DNA of 64,000 bases from UBA5239 sp040394635 (GCA_040394635.1 JBEBRW010000024.1:1-64000), one strand, 5' to 3'; numbered from the stretch's first letter, positions 15,245 through 24,992 are shown. Notes: generated from the sequence alone by a model not told the origin. Numbers and translations: made by a program.

Positions 15245-17749
15245 ATGGAATTCAAAAAGGCTGATGTGTCCCGGGCCCTCTGGAGGCTTTTGGTATGCAG
15301 CGTCATGGCAGGGGTGTTTGTAATTCCGGCAAATGCTCAGGAGGATGCTGCAAGTAAACAGCTGAATGCGGAAATTGATTCGATGCGTACTCAATACAAG
15401 GAAGAGCTCGAGGCGATTCAGAATAAGATCGTGGAAGCCAGAAAGGCGACGCGGGAGAAGAAATATTCCGAAGCCAGTGGTTTTTATACCGAGGCCCAGG
15501 AATCCCTGCAGAAATATGACGGGGATTTCGCCGCCAAAATGCGCCGCAACCTTGATAACGAGTTGTCCAGGTTCCGGGCCGAGTGGTCCGGTACGGTGAT
15601 CGAACGGGCTCGCGCGGAATTCCAGAAAGAAAATTTCGAAGATTCCATCAACTTTGCATCCGAGGCCGCCCTGATTGACTCCAAGCGCAACAAGGAAGCC
15701 CAGAAATTGATCGAACTGTGCCGTCAGGAACAGAAAGCCAAGGGCTTCACCAACAGCACCAGCCTTGACGTATTCAACCCGGAATATCAGCAGATCGAAA
15801 AAGAAGTCGATAAACTATACCGGGAAGCCAGAATTTTCTATAATGACCGCCGTTTCGATGAAGCCCGCCGGAAACTTGAAGAAATTTACCTGCGCGACCC
15901 CTTCAACAGAAGAGCCAATGAACTTCTGGAAAAGTGCTATCGCCAGCTTTTCAAATACGGTATGTACCGTCAATCCACAGATGTTGATGGAATTATGGCT
16001 TATTCCACCTGGGAATGGATCCAGGGGGTGCCGCCGGTAGGCGTGGAGCGGAGTATTGCGGCATCGCCGGTTGTGAAGACCCAGTCGACAGCCGAAGCTC
16101 ATTCCAAGCTGGAGTCGATCATTTTCCCGAACGTGGAATTCGATGATGCGGACATCAACTCCGTGATTCGTTACCTTGACCGCGGCGCCAAGCGCAACGA
16201 CCCGGAGCAGAGCAATATCAGTATCATTGCCGGTTTTGACAGCACGGTGGCGGCGACGCTGCCCAAAGTGACCATGAGTTTCTCCAAGATTCCGCTGAGC
16301 GAAGTTCTGCGTTATCTGTGTAAGTCGGTCGGTCTCAAATACCGCATGGAACAGAATGCCGTGATTATCGGTATGGGACTTGACGACATGCAGACGGAAT
16401 ACTTCACCGTGCGCGGCGACTTGTTTGCCAGTATCGCGACGGCCGCCGGTGACGAAACCGGTGGCGGTGGCGGCGGCCTGGGATTGGCGGCCGGTGGTGG
16501 CGGCGCCGGCGGTGGTGATGGCGGCGGCCTGGGCTTTGGAGCCGGTGGCGGCGGCGGCAGCAGGCCTTCGATCGGTTCGGATGCCCTGATCTCTTACTTT
16601 GTGCTGCGCGGTATTACCTTTGAAGAAGGTGCCTCGATCGCTTATGACAGCCGCGGCGGACGGCTGATTGTCAAAAATACGCTGGAAAACCTGCGCAAGA
16701 TGGATGATCTGCTGCGCCAGCTGGATGCCATCAAATTCCCGCTGGTTATGGTGGAAGTGAAAATTGTTGAAATCAATCAGGTGGACGTGAATGAACTCGG
16801 TTTCGACTGGGTGTTCAATATTCCCGGCAGCGGCGGCGGCGACCCTGAGTCGCAGACCTGGTCGATCAACAAGAAACAATATGCCCTTATCGATGGCGTG
16901 CAGCAGTTGATCTGGTCGGGCGGTAATCCGTTGCGTTATTATTCGGCGGACAACCCGAATGCCATTGCTTCGGAAGTGGGTTCCACTTCGTCCAACTATA
17001 AACTGATCAATGACTTGAAAATTTTCCCGAACTTCGGGGAATCCATTTTCGGCAAGGGCATGGACGTGAATCTGTCGTTCTCGGTGAACGCGATTGCGCA
17101 GAATACCCGGACGGAAACGCTGTCCACTCCGAAAATCCTGACCACCAGCGGCTCGGAAGCCACCATCGAAATGGTTGAAAGACGTTTCTATGCGGAAGAC
17201 TGGGATGATCCGGAAACCAGTGTCAGCGGCAACAACGTGCAGATCAAGCCGCCGACTCCGGACTGGGGCGATGAACGCCGCGTCGGGGTCATGATGAAGA
17301 CGACTCCGGTGGTGAGCCCGGACAATTATACGATTGAAATGCATCTCCAGCCGACGATTGTGGCGTTCCTCGGGGAGCAGGAATATCCGGTGGCGATCAA
17401 GACCTGGCGTACCAAGGCCGACGGTTCGAAGATCGACGAACGTAACCAGGATACAGTTATCAAGATGCCGGTTTTCTCCGAGCGTTCTCTGGATGCCCGG
17501 GTCAAGGTTTACAACGGTGAAACGATCGTGCTTGGCGGTATGATTCAGAATCAGAACGTGAACCGCAACGACAAATGGCCGATCATCGGCGATGTTCCGA
17601 TTCTCGGGCGGTTCTTCAGCAGCCAGCTGGCTTATACGGAAAAAGTCAACTTATTGATTTTTGTGACGACCAGGCTTGTCAATACCGACGGTAAACCGGT
17701 GCCGGTGCCGAATGACAGCAACCGCGGCGTGCCGGAATTCAACAGATAA
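15245..17749 (+). CDS. Secretin, Amuc_1098-like outer-membrane channel
   Basis: 834 residues from the ATG at 15245, preferred over the in-frame ATG at 15236 because AAGGA at 15232-15236 overlaps the latter. A signal peptide ends near ANAQ (about residue 32). The N-terminal third is helical and repeat-like (TPR type). Small secretin N-domains follow from about 295, with a Gly-rich loop at about 405-440 inside the N-domain region. The C-terminal secretin beta-barrel domain carries GETIVLGGMIQ and VPILGRFFSS (about 760-793). It should form the outer-membrane gate of the pilus-like machine. A second secretin gene follows at once. Confidence 0.9.
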   Translation: MEFKKADVSRALWRLLVCSVMAGVFVIPANAQEDAASKQLNAEIDSMRTQYKEELEAIQNKIVEARKATREKKYSEASGFYTEAQESLQKYDGDFAAKMRRNLDNELSRFRAEWSGTVIERARAEFQKENFEDSINFASEAALIDSKRNKEAQKLIELCRQEQKAKGFTNSTSLDVFNPEYQQIEKEVDKLYREARIFYNDRRFDEARRKLEEIYLRDPFNRRANELLEKCYRQLFKYGMYRQSTDVDGIMAYSTWEWIQGVPPVGVERSIAASPVVKTQSTAEAHSKLESIIFPNVEFDDADINSVIRYLDRGAKRNDPEQSNISIIAGFDSTVAATLPKVTMSFSKIPLSEVLRYLCKSVGLKYRMEQNAVIIGMGLDDMQTEYFTVRGDLFASIATAAGDETGGGGGGLGLAAGGGGAGGGDGGGLGFGAGGGGGSRPSIGSDALISYFVLRGITFEEGASIAYDSRGGRLIVKNTLENLRKMDDLLRQLDAIKFPLVMVEVKIVEINQVDVNELGFDWVFNIPGSGGGDPESQTWSINKKQYALIDGVQQLIWSGGNPLRYYSADNPNAIASEVGSTSSNYKLINDLKIFPNFGESIFGKGMDVNLSFSVNAIAQNTRTETLSTPKILTTSGSEATIEMVERRFYAEDWDDPETSVSGNNVQIKPPTPDWGDERRVGVMMKTTPVVSPDNYTIEMHLQPTIVAFLGEQEYPVAIKTWRTKADGSKIDERNQDTVIKMPVFSERSLDARVKVYNGETIVLGGMIQNQNVNRNDKWPIIGDVPILGRFFSSQLAYTEKVNLLIFVTTRLVNTDGKPVPVPNDSNRGVPEFNR

Positions 17750-17770
17750 TACACGGAGGATATAATAAAG

Positions 17771-20167
17771 ATGCAAATCGGCGTAAAGACATTTGGGCTG
17801 GTAATCTGCGGAGTGCTCGGAGCCAGCCTTCTGGCTCAGGAGAGCGATCTGGTTACCCGTGTTAAAGATATCAAAGAAGGTATTAACAGAGAGAAAATCA
17901 TCCATCAGGAATCTGAGAACAAGGGCGATAAATTCTTCCTGCAGGGGAACGAGGATTTCTTCCAGAACCGGTACAAGGAAGCGGTTGACAATTACCTGGA
18001 AGCGATTACGGTCTACAAATCCATTGGCGAAGGCGAGGAAAACGCAGATTTCCGCAAGAAAATCAGCACTTGCCGGGAACAGATTTCCAAGACTTATTTC
18101 AACTGGTCCGAGGCCCTGGCCCTGGAGGCCGAAGGTGAGGCCTCCTCCAATAAATTCACGGAAGCGATCAAGCTTTGTCGCGAAGCCATGTTGATTTATC
18201 CCGATCACAAGAAGAAACTGGAAAAGCGCATCGAACGTTATGAAGAACTGCAGAAAACCGCAGAGCGCCAGAATGAAGTTCAGGAAACCCGTCTGATCAA
18301 GAACAAGGAAGAACGGGAATACAATATTCAGCTGCTGTTGAAGCAGGCCCGGCTGTTGACGGTCCGGCAGCGTCTGCAGGATGCCCGCGATAAGTATGAT
18401 GAAATCCTGGTGCAGGACCCGTATCGCGTCGAAGCGATTCAGGGCAAACAGGCGGTAAACCTCAGAATCACCAAGGCCGGCGAAGAGCGTTTCAATAAAG
18501 TCGGCAACATGGAAGCCACTGTCGAGGCTCTGTGGAAATGGGCGACGCCGCTCAAACAGGTGGATGTGAATGCCAGCGGTGACAGTTGGAAGCCGCAAGT
18601 GCCGAAAACTCTGGCGGAGAACAAAATTCAGCAGAAGTTGAAGAGTATTGTAATTCCGCGCATCGACTTTGAAGATGTGACGATTCCCACGGCGATCAAG
18701 TACATCCGCGAACAGAGCAAAGTGCACGATCCGGAAGGCGAAGGCGTCAACATCTATCTGCGTCTTGCCCGGCCCGATGAGCTGACCGGTGAAGGCGGTA
18801 CCGGGGTTCCCGGCACCCAGACTCCCCGGAGACCGGCCGAAATTACGACGACCTTTGACGAAAACAATCTGGAAGGCGGCGAAAATTATGACGGACCGGC
18901 TACCACGGCCGAAAATACGCTGAACTTTGCCTTGAATGACAAGACGCTGCAGGAAGCGATTTACTTCCTGTGCCGCGCCGCCAATTTGAGAATGCGGGTT
19001 GAAAAGTACGCCGTTGTGGTGGCTTCGCACAATATTCCGCTGGATGACCTCGAAACCAAGATTTTCCCGCTGGAACTGGCCGCTCTGTCGTCCATCGGCG
19101 GCGGGTCCGACCCCGAGCAGCTGATGCGTTACTTCAAGGACCGCGGTATCCGCTTCCCCGAAGGCGCCAAGGTTGTGTTCGACCCGAAGATCAGCCGTTT
19201 GATCGCTACCAATACCGTGGAAAACCTGCGTGAAATCGAGCTGGCGGTATTGAATGAACTGAACCAGGTGGACCCGATGGTCCAGATTCAGGCGAAGTTC
19301 GTGGAAATCGAACAGACCGACCTGAAGGAACTGGGATTCAACTACGCTTTGTCACGCGTGATCCCGGAAGGCGAATCCACCGACGGCAAGCTGGAATTCG
19401 GACAGAACAGCCAGTCGCTGCTGCGGAGCCTGCCGGTATCGGAATACAATGCCAGTGACCAGGTCTTCCTGTTCCAGCGTTCCTGGAACGATTATAACTT
19501 CTCGATGGCGGTGAATGCCATTGACCAGGCCGACAACAAGGACATCCTCTCTTCACCGCGTATTACCACGATGAACGGCCAGAGAGCCACGATCCGCATG
19601 ATCCGGCTGGTCTGGCTGCCTGATGACTACAGTGACCCGACCGAAGAAACCCACAATGCCAGCAATGACTCGAGTACTTCGTTTACCGTGTACATGGCCG
19701 GCAGTCCGGAGTTCGAAGAGTATGAACTCGGGGTTACCATGGACGTCACCCCCAGCGTCGACCTGGAAGAACAGACGATTACCTTGCGGGTTGCGCCGGT
19801 GATCACGGACCATACCGGCTGGACCGCCTATACTTACAAGGCCAACGCTGAAGACTCCTTGAGCACGACCATGAAGAAGCCGATTATCTCCGAACGCAGA
19901 ATCGACACAAATGTTACCATCAAGGACGGCGAGACCATCATCCTTGGCGGTATCATCAAGGACTCCACCAACAGTATAGATGACAAGATCCCTGTTCTCG
20001 GAGACATTCCGATCGTCGGACGGTTCTTCCAGTCCAAGACGAAGAAGAGCATCAAAACCAATCTTCTGATCTTCCTGCATTGCCGTTTGATCAAACCGGA
20101 TGGTTCACCGTTCTTCCCGGAAAACGTCGTACCGCGCGGTTTGCCGACTTTCCGTGCTGAACAGTAA
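17771..20167 (+). CDS. Second secretin paralogue
   Basis: 798 residues. A signal peptide (MQIGVKTFGLVICGVLGASLLAQ) is followed by TPR-like helices, N-domains (from about 290) and a secretin domain with GETIILGGIIK and IPIVGRFFQS (about 718-756). It shares domain order with the preceding secretin and probably arose by tandem duplication. Its N-domain region holds a Thr/Pro/Gly-rich insert (about 335-375) instead of the Gly-rich loop. GGAGG ribosome site. Whether the two make a mixed ring or two separate channels cannot be told from sequence. Confidence 0.88.
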   Translation: MQIGVKTFGLVICGVLGASLLAQESDLVTRVKDIKEGINREKIIHQESENKGDKFFLQGNEDFFQNRYKEAVDNYLEAITVYKSIGEGEENADFRKKISTCREQISKTYFNWSEALALEAEGEASSNKFTEAIKLCREAMLIYPDHKKKLEKRIERYEELQKTAERQNEVQETRLIKNKEEREYNIQLLLKQARLLTVRQRLQDARDKYDEILVQDPYRVEAIQGKQAVNLRITKAGEERFNKVGNMEATVEALWKWATPLKQVDVNASGDSWKPQVPKTLAENKIQQKLKSIVIPRIDFEDVTIPTAIKYIREQSKVHDPEGEGVNIYLRLARPDELTGEGGTGVPGTQTPRRPAEITTTFDENNLEGGENYDGPATTAENTLNFALNDKTLQEAIYFLCRAANLRMRVEKYAVVVASHNIPLDDLETKIFPLELAALSSIGGGSDPEQLMRYFKDRGIRFPEGAKVVFDPKISRLIATNTVENLREIELAVLNELNQVDPMVQIQAKFVEIEQTDLKELGFNYALSRVIPEGESTDGKLEFGQNSQSLLRSLPVSEYNASDQVFLFQRSWNDYNFSMAVNAIDQADNKDILSSPRITTMNGQRATIRMIRLVWLPDDYSDPTEETHNASNDSSTSFTVYMAGSPEFEEYELGVTMDVTPSVDLEEQTITLRVAPVITDHTGWTAYTYKANAEDSLSTTMKKPIISERRIDTNVTIKDGETIILGGIIKDSTNSIDDKIPVLGDIPIVGRFFQSKTKKSIKTNLLIFLHCRLIKPDGSPFFPENVVPRGLPTFRAEQ

Positions 20168-21056
20168 GAAACAATGGTTATGGCCGGCACTGGCGGCAGT
20201 TCTGCTGACCGGATGCCGGCCTTATACTGCCGAAATTCCGGCTTTTGACGGCGGGAACGCGTATGCGTTGGCCGGGAAGCTGGTGGCTTTCGGCAAACGC
20301 TGTTCGGGGACGGAAGCGTATATGCGCCAGGCGGAATTCATTGCCCGGGAGGCGCGTGACGCCGGGGCCGAAGTATCGTTTCAGGATTTCCGGCAGCAGA
20401 CGGTAAAGGGGATGATCGATTTCCGGAACATCGTCGCGGAAGTAAAAGGCGCCGACAAACGTTTCCTCATCATCAGTGCGCACTGCGATCTGAAGGATCT
20501 TGATATTCCCGAATTCGAAGGCGCGAACGATGGTGCTTCCGGTACGGCGGTGCAGCTGGAAATGCTCCGGGCGCTGCAGCGCAGCAAGGCGGTGCCGCCG
20601 GTAAGCCTCCGGTTCGTATTTTTCGACGGCGAGGAGTGCATGGTTGCTTATTCCGACCATGACGGGCTGTTCGGGAGCCGTTATTATGCCGGGGCCATGA
20701 CGGAGGAAGAGCGGAAATTATGCCTGGGGGTAATCAATATCGACATGGTCGGTGACGAGGACCTGCTGCTGACTGTGCCGGTGAACAGCGACGAGGGGCT
20801 GGCGAAGCTGGCGCTTCGAGCGGCGGAGAGCTCCGGCAAAAGTATATTTATGGCGCGTTCGGAGCGAACGATTCTGGATGATCATGTGCCGTTTGCCGGG
20901 AGGGGAATTCCGGCGCTGACACTGATCGATTTCAGTTACGGTCCTGCGAATTCCTATTGGCACACCGGAGCGGACCGGATGGACAAAATTTCAGCGAAAA
21001 GTCTGGAAATTACCGGAAATGTGGTGTTTTCCATGATTTGGGGCATAAAAAACTAG
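20154..21056 (+). CDS. M28-family metallopeptidase or glutaminyl-cyclase-like lipoprotein
   Basis: 300 residues if started at the GTG at 20154, which overlaps the secretin end by 14 bases. That start gives a compact signal ending in lipobox LLTGC; earlier in-frame starts would put a long charged stretch before it. Zinc-site elements of family M28 are visible: SAHCDL (H about 110, D about 112), ANDGASG (Asp about 126), DGEEC (Glu pair about 159) and a late His (DDHVPF). Family members are aminopeptidases or glutaminyl-peptide cyclotransferases; the extended IxSAHCD and NDGASG context fits either. Probably translated by coupling to the secretin gene, and envelope-anchored. Confidence 0.82.
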   Translation: MLNSKKQWLWPALAAVLLTGCRPYTAEIPAFDGGNAYALAGKLVAFGKRCSGTEAYMRQAEFIAREARDAGAEVSFQDFRQQTVKGMIDFRNIVAEVKGADKRFLIISAHCDLKDLDIPEFEGANDGASGTAVQLEMLRALQRSKAVPPVSLRFVFFDGEECMVAYSDHDGLFGSRYYAGAMTEEERKLCLGVINIDMVGDEDLLLTVPVNSDEGLAKLALRAAESSGKSIFMARSERTILDDHVPFAGRGIPALTLIDFSYGPANSYWHTGADRMDKISAKSLEITGNVVFSMIWGIKN

Positions 21057-21092
21057 TTTTTTTTTCGTTTCCGACTGGAAATTACGAAAAAA
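21053..21092 (+). other. AT-rich hairpin after the M28 gene
   Basis: TTTTTTCGT (21060-21068) pairs with ACGAAAAAA (21084-21092), with TTCC/GGAA inside. The T run comes before rather than after the stem, so it could terminate leftward transcription better than rightward. It may serve as the operon end. Confidence 0.35.
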
Positions 21093-21157
21093 CAAGCAAG
21101 ATTTAATAGAGACATGTTTTGTAGAAATAAGCCGGTAACAAAAACAAGGAGGAAAAA

Positions 21158-21934
21158 ATGAATTTTGTAACGGTCTTAATCGCACTGGTGATGTTCATTG
21201 CGTTAGTCGGAATGATCGTCTGTTCGAAGAAACAGAAAACCAGCCCGATCGCACAGCCTATTGCCATTGTTCTGCTCATTATTGTTATCGCCTGCGGCGT
21301 CGGTATCCTTTACCGCACAGACATCCTGGGCAACCCGACCAACCGTTTCCAGGCCTACGAAAACACCTACCATGCATCGCAAGGCGTGGTCCTGGGCAAA
21401 TTCATCAAAGCCAATTTCCCCGACAAGAAAGTTCTGGTCCTTCTTGAAACCGATTTCAACACCAATCCGCGTACCAAGATCCTCGTCGACGCCCTGAAAG
21501 AAGGCGCGGGCGGCAATCTGAATGTGGAAACGGCTACTCTGCAGCTGGCCAATCGTCCGAACACCCCGGAAATGGGCATGGAAATGCCGTTGTTCGAAAT
21601 GATGACCGCAGCGGATTTTGACAAAGCGCTCGAATCCTACAAGGATTGCGGCGTGGTCATCAGCTGTATCGGTCTGCCCCGCGATATCCAGAAGATGAAA
21701 GTCTGGAGCCAGAAAGATGACGTTCGCCCGAAGGTCTTGCTGTTGAACGCATTTGATATGCGTGGTTATGACAAGATGATCGAGCGCGGAATGATTTCGG
21801 CGATCGTGGCAGTCGGTCCGGATGCCAAGTTCACCGAAGATGCCCCGCCGCGTGATCCGCAGGCCGCCTTCGATGTCCGTTATGTGCTGATCGATAAGAG
21901 CAATATCGAGAAATATGCCAATATGTTCAGATAA
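21158..21934 (+). CDS. Two-TM membrane protein with a periplasmic domain, unknown
   Basis: 258 residues, family not recognised. Two hydrophobic helices (about 2-22 and 31-53) are followed by about 200 residues with alternating strand/helix character (KKVLVLLETDF, GVVISCIGLP, KVLLLNAFD) resembling the Rossmann-like lobes of periplasmic binding proteins. It has a strong GGAGG site and its own terminator, so it looks monocistronic. The codon use matches the pilus and glycolysis genes, suggesting good expression. It may be a small-ligand sensor or an envelope protein of the PVC group; no specific role can be assigned. Confidence 0.7.
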   Translation: MNFVTVLIALVMFIALVGMIVCSKKQKTSPIAQPIAIVLLIIVIACGVGILYRTDILGNPTNRFQAYENTYHASQGVVLGKFIKANFPDKKVLVLLETDFNTNPRTKILVDALKEGAGGNLNVETATLQLANRPNTPEMGMEMPLFEMMTAADFDKALESYKDCGVVISCIGLPRDIQKMKVWSQKDDVRPKVLLLNAFDMRGYDKMIERGMISAIVAVGPDAKFTEDAPPRDPQAAFDVRYVLIDKSNIEKYANMFR

Positions 21935-21956
21935 GCGGCATATTTGACAATCTGAT

Positions 21957-21990
21957 AAAAGCTCCGGTCCGCCTGGTCCGGAGCTTTTCT
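21957..21990 (+). terminator. Rho-independent terminator
   Basis: Perfect 11-bp stem AAAAGCTCCGG/CCGGAGCTTTT (21957-21967 with 21978-21988), with the final Ts forming the U tract. It ends the 21158 transcript and separates it from uvrB. Confidence 0.85.
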
Positions 21991-22031
21991 GTTTACCGGC
22001 TGATCGTTTTCAAGTGGGAGTGGAATAATTT

Positions 22032-24053
22032 ATGGCGATGTTCAAGTTAAAATCGGATTTCAAGCCGGCTGGCGACCAGCCGGAAGCAATTGCCGCGCTG
22101 GTGAAAGGGCTGAAGGAAGGCAAGGCGGCGCAGACGCTGCTGGGGGTTACCGGCTCCGGCAAAACGTTTACGCTGGCCAATGTGATCGCCCAGTTCGAGC
22201 GTCCGGTACTGATCATGTCGCACAACAAGACGCTGGCGGCTCAGCTCTACAGTGAATTCAAGGCATTTTTTCCGGAAAACGCGGTGGAGTACTTCATCAG
22301 CTATTACGATTATTACCTGCCCGAATCCTATATCCCGCAGACGGATACCTATATCGCCAAGGACTGCAGCATCAATGAAAATATCGAACGGCTGCGCCTT
22401 TCCACTACCGCCTCGCTGATCGAGCGCCGCGACGTGATCGTGGTGGCGAGCGTTTCCAGTATTTACAACCTGGGGTCGCCGACCGACTTCGAGCATATGT
22501 GCGTATCGCTGCGCATTGGGGCCGAGATGCCGCGAAACGAGTTCCTCCGCTCTCTGGTGGCGATTCAGTACGAGCGCAACGATGCGGCCCCGGAAAAGGG
22601 CCAATTCAGGGTTCGCGGCGATTCGGTCGATGTCTTCGAACCGCAGCGCGACGATTTCATCCGGGTAAACTTCTGGGGCGACGAGGTGGAGAGCCTCTCC
22701 CGGCGCAACATCACCACCGGCAAACAGATCGCCGAACTGAACCGGGTGGTCCTCTTTCCGTGCCGGCACTTCGTCATGCCGCCGGACCGGATGGAGGGGG
22801 CGGTGGCGTCCATCAAGCAGGAGATGAAGGAGCGGGTGGAGTGGTTCGAGCGGAACGGGCGGCTGGTCGAGGCGCAGCGGCTTTATCAGCGGGTGACTTA
22901 CGACATGGAAATGGTGCGCGAGATCGGCTATTGCAGCGGTATCGAAAACTACTCCATGCATTTCGCTAACCGTCTGCCGGGGTCACTGCCGGATTCGCTG
23001 TTCGGATTTTTCCCGAAGGATATGCTGACGATCATCGACGAATCGCACGTGTCGATTCCGCAGATCGGGGCCATGTACAAGGCCGACCGCAGCCGCAAGG
23101 AAACGCTGGTCGAACACGGGTTCCGGCTGCCCTCGGCGCTGGAAAACCGTCCGCTGAAGTTCGACGAGTTTGAATCGCTGCACAACGATACCATCTACGT
23201 CTCGGCTACCCCCGCCGAGTTTGAACTGAAAAAATCCGGCGGCAAGGTCATCGAACAGGTGATCCGCCCGACCGGGCTCCTCGACCCCGAAGTCGAGGTC
23301 CGCCCGCTCGAAGGGCAGGTGGACGACGTGATGGCCGAAATCCGGCGCGCCGCCACCCGCGGCGAGCGTGTGCTGGTCACCACGCTGACCAAAAAGTCCG
23401 CCGAACGCCTGGCCGATTATCTGAACGACCTCGGGCTGCGGACCAATTATCTGCATTCGGAACTGGATGCGCTGGAGCGCGTCCGGGTATTGAATAAACT
23501 GCGCGAGGGCGATTTCGACTGTCTGATCGGGATCAACCTGTTGCGCGAGGGAATCGACCTGCCGGAAGTCGCTTTGGTGGCGATTCTGGACGCCGACAAG
23601 GAAGGTTTTTTGCGTTCGACGCGGTCACTGGTCCAGGTGGCCGGGCGCGCCGCGCGAAACGTCGACGGCCGCGTGATCATGTACGCCGAGCACGTGACCC
23701 CCGCCATGCAGAATCTGCTGGACGAGACGGCGCGCCGCCGCGAGAGACAGCTCGCCTACAACAAGAAGCACGGGATCACCCCGAAGACGATCGCCAAGGC
23801 CGCGCGCCAGTCGATCGCCGACATCATCGCCCCGGAAAAGCGCGATCTCGAATACACCCGCGACAACGCCAACCGCCAGGTCTTTTCGGTGGCGGAAGCG
23901 CCCGGCGTCTATACCGAGGAACTCCTCAGCGAGCGCGAAATGGACGCCCTGGTGGCCGAGCTGGAAAAAGAGATGCTCGAAGCCGCCGAAGCACTGGAAT
24001 TTGAGCGTGCCGCCGACCTGCGCGACCGCCTGCGCGGCATGAACAAGCTCTGA
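22032..24053 (+). CDS. uvrB: Excinuclease ABC subunit B
   Basis: 673 residues, normal length. UvrB is the DNA-loading helicase-like subunit of nucleotide excision repair, handing damaged DNA from UvrA to UvrC. Walker A GVTGSGKT is at about 39-46, the damage-probing beta-hairpin is the Tyr-rich stretch from about 93 (YYDYYLPESYIPQTD), and helicase motifs include TIIDESHV and LLREGIDLPEV. The C-terminal UVR domain (about 636-670) mediates UvrC contact. Complete, with no oddities. It appears to be a single-gene unit; uvrA and uvrC are not in the window. Confidence 0.98.
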   Translation: MAMFKLKSDFKPAGDQPEAIAALVKGLKEGKAAQTLLGVTGSGKTFTLANVIAQFERPVLIMSHNKTLAAQLYSEFKAFFPENAVEYFISYYDYYLPESYIPQTDTYIAKDCSINENIERLRLSTTASLIERRDVIVVASVSSIYNLGSPTDFEHMCVSLRIGAEMPRNEFLRSLVAIQYERNDAAPEKGQFRVRGDSVDVFEPQRDDFIRVNFWGDEVESLSRRNITTGKQIAELNRVVLFPCRHFVMPPDRMEGAVASIKQEMKERVEWFERNGRLVEAQRLYQRVTYDMEMVREIGYCSGIENYSMHFANRLPGSLPDSLFGFFPKDMLTIIDESHVSIPQIGAMYKADRSRKETLVEHGFRLPSALENRPLKFDEFESLHNDTIYVSATPAEFELKKSGGKVIEQVIRPTGLLDPEVEVRPLEGQVDDVMAEIRRAATRGERVLVTTLTKKSAERLADYLNDLGLRTNYLHSELDALERVRVLNKLREGDFDCLIGINLLREGIDLPEVALVAILDADKEGFLRSTRSLVQVAGRAARNVDGRVIMYAEHVTPAMQNLLDETARRRERQLAYNKKHGITPKTIAKAARQSIADIIAPEKRDLEYTRDNANRQVFSVAEAPGVYTEELLSEREMDALVAELEKEMLEAAEALEFERAADLRDRLRGMNKL

Positions 24054-24091
24054 GCGTGTAGCTCATCGCATTGTGCATTTTATGGAACGGG

Positions 24092-24856
24092 TCAGACGGT
24101 GTGTACTTGGGTGCCTTTGACGCGAATGAGGTCGAGCAGGTCGCGGTTTTCCGCGGTTTCGCTGGTGATCAGGACATCGATTTCTTCCCAGGGGGCCAGG
24201 TGGCAATAACCGCGGCGCTGGAATTTGTGGTGATCCGCCAGCACGATGATCGTTCGCGAATGCGCCATCATGGCGCGTTGGATGCCCACGGCGTTGTCGT
24301 CGGTCTCGATCAGGCCGTGTTCGTCGAGGCCGGGGACGCTGGTGATCATGAAATCCGCCTGATAGCCGGCCGCGCCCTGTTCGGCTTTGTGACCGGTCAG
24401 CATATTACCCTTGCGGTCGAGGGTGCCGCCGGTCAGGATGACTTCCGGGCCGGGCTTGCCGGGGAAGCGCTGGTTCAGCAGTTCGGCCAGCGTCACGGAG
24501 TCGGTGATGAACGTACCGGCGGAAATGAATTTGCCGAGAAAAAGAGTGGTGGACCCGCTGTGCACGAACGAGACCGAATCCGGTTTCAGGAACTCCAGCG
24601 CTTTGCGGGCCAGTTGCTCTTTTTCCTGCGATTGCCACTGTTTGCGGAGCAGGAACGGAATGGCGATATTGGCATTGGTCGAAGCCGCTTTCAACCCGCC
24701 GTGAAAACGCACCGCGCTGCCGGATTGCGCGATCAGGTTGAATATGCGCCGGACCGTGGCCTCGCTTACGTTCAATAACCCCTGGGCCTCGGTGGTATTG
24801 ATGGCCTCGTGCGTGTCCAGATACTGGAGAATTTTTACTGCCTGCTCTTTCTTCAT
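24092..24856 (-). CDS. DeoR-family transcriptional regulator
   Basis: 254 residues. A winged HTH (about 5-58, with VSEATVRRIFNLIAQSG as recognition helix) precedes the DeoR sensor domain, which binds a sugar phosphate (SGSTTLFLGKFI, ITDSVTLAELL, ILTGGTLDRKGNMLTG). The ATG at 24856 is chosen because a promoter (TTGTTT, 16 bp, TATGGT) places the transcription start on it; a longer frame to 24883 would run into that promoter. It is divergent from the glycerophosphodiesterase gene, and four TTCGATCAA sites lie between them, so it most likely represses itself and that operon in response to a glycerol-phosphate-like effector (inference). Confidence 0.9.
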   Translation of the reverse strand: MKKEQAVKILQYLDTHEAINTTEAQGLLNVSEATVRRIFNLIAQSGSAVRFHGGLKAASTNANIAIPFLLRKQWQSQEKEQLARKALEFLKPDSVSFVHSGSTTLFLGKFISAGTFITDSVTLAELLNQRFPGKPGPEVILTGGTLDRKGNMLTGHKAEQGAAGYQADFMITSVPGLDEHGLIETDDNAVGIQRAMMAHSRTIIVLADHHKFQRRGYCHLAPWEEIDVLITSETAENRDLLDLIRVKGTQVHTV

Positions 24857-24862
24857 GCCTAT

Positions 24863-24992
24863 ACCATAATTCAATTCGATCAAAAAACAATCACTTAAAT
24901 CAATATTCGATCAAATTTGTTGAGTGCTGAGGTGAAATGTTTTATCATTTCGATCAATTGATGCTTGATTTTCGATCAAAATCCGTTATAAT
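24863..24992. promoter_or_regulatory. Divergent promoters with four TTCGATCAA operators
   Basis: Leftward promoter: TTGTTT (complement of 24885-24890), 16 bp, TATGGT (complement of 24863-24868). Rightward: TTGATT (24965-24970), 16 bp, TATAAT (24987-24992). Exact TTCGATCAA occurs at 24875, 24906, 24949 and 24971; the outer two sit inside the two promoter spacers. The spacings of 31, 43 and 22 bp are close to 3, 4 and 2 helical turns, so all sites face one side of the DNA. Confidence 0.75.

Noticed and set aside
15815..17344. 509-codon open frame antisense to the first secretin
   Set aside because: Shadow of a conserved gene; no start signals and composition typical of antisense frames.
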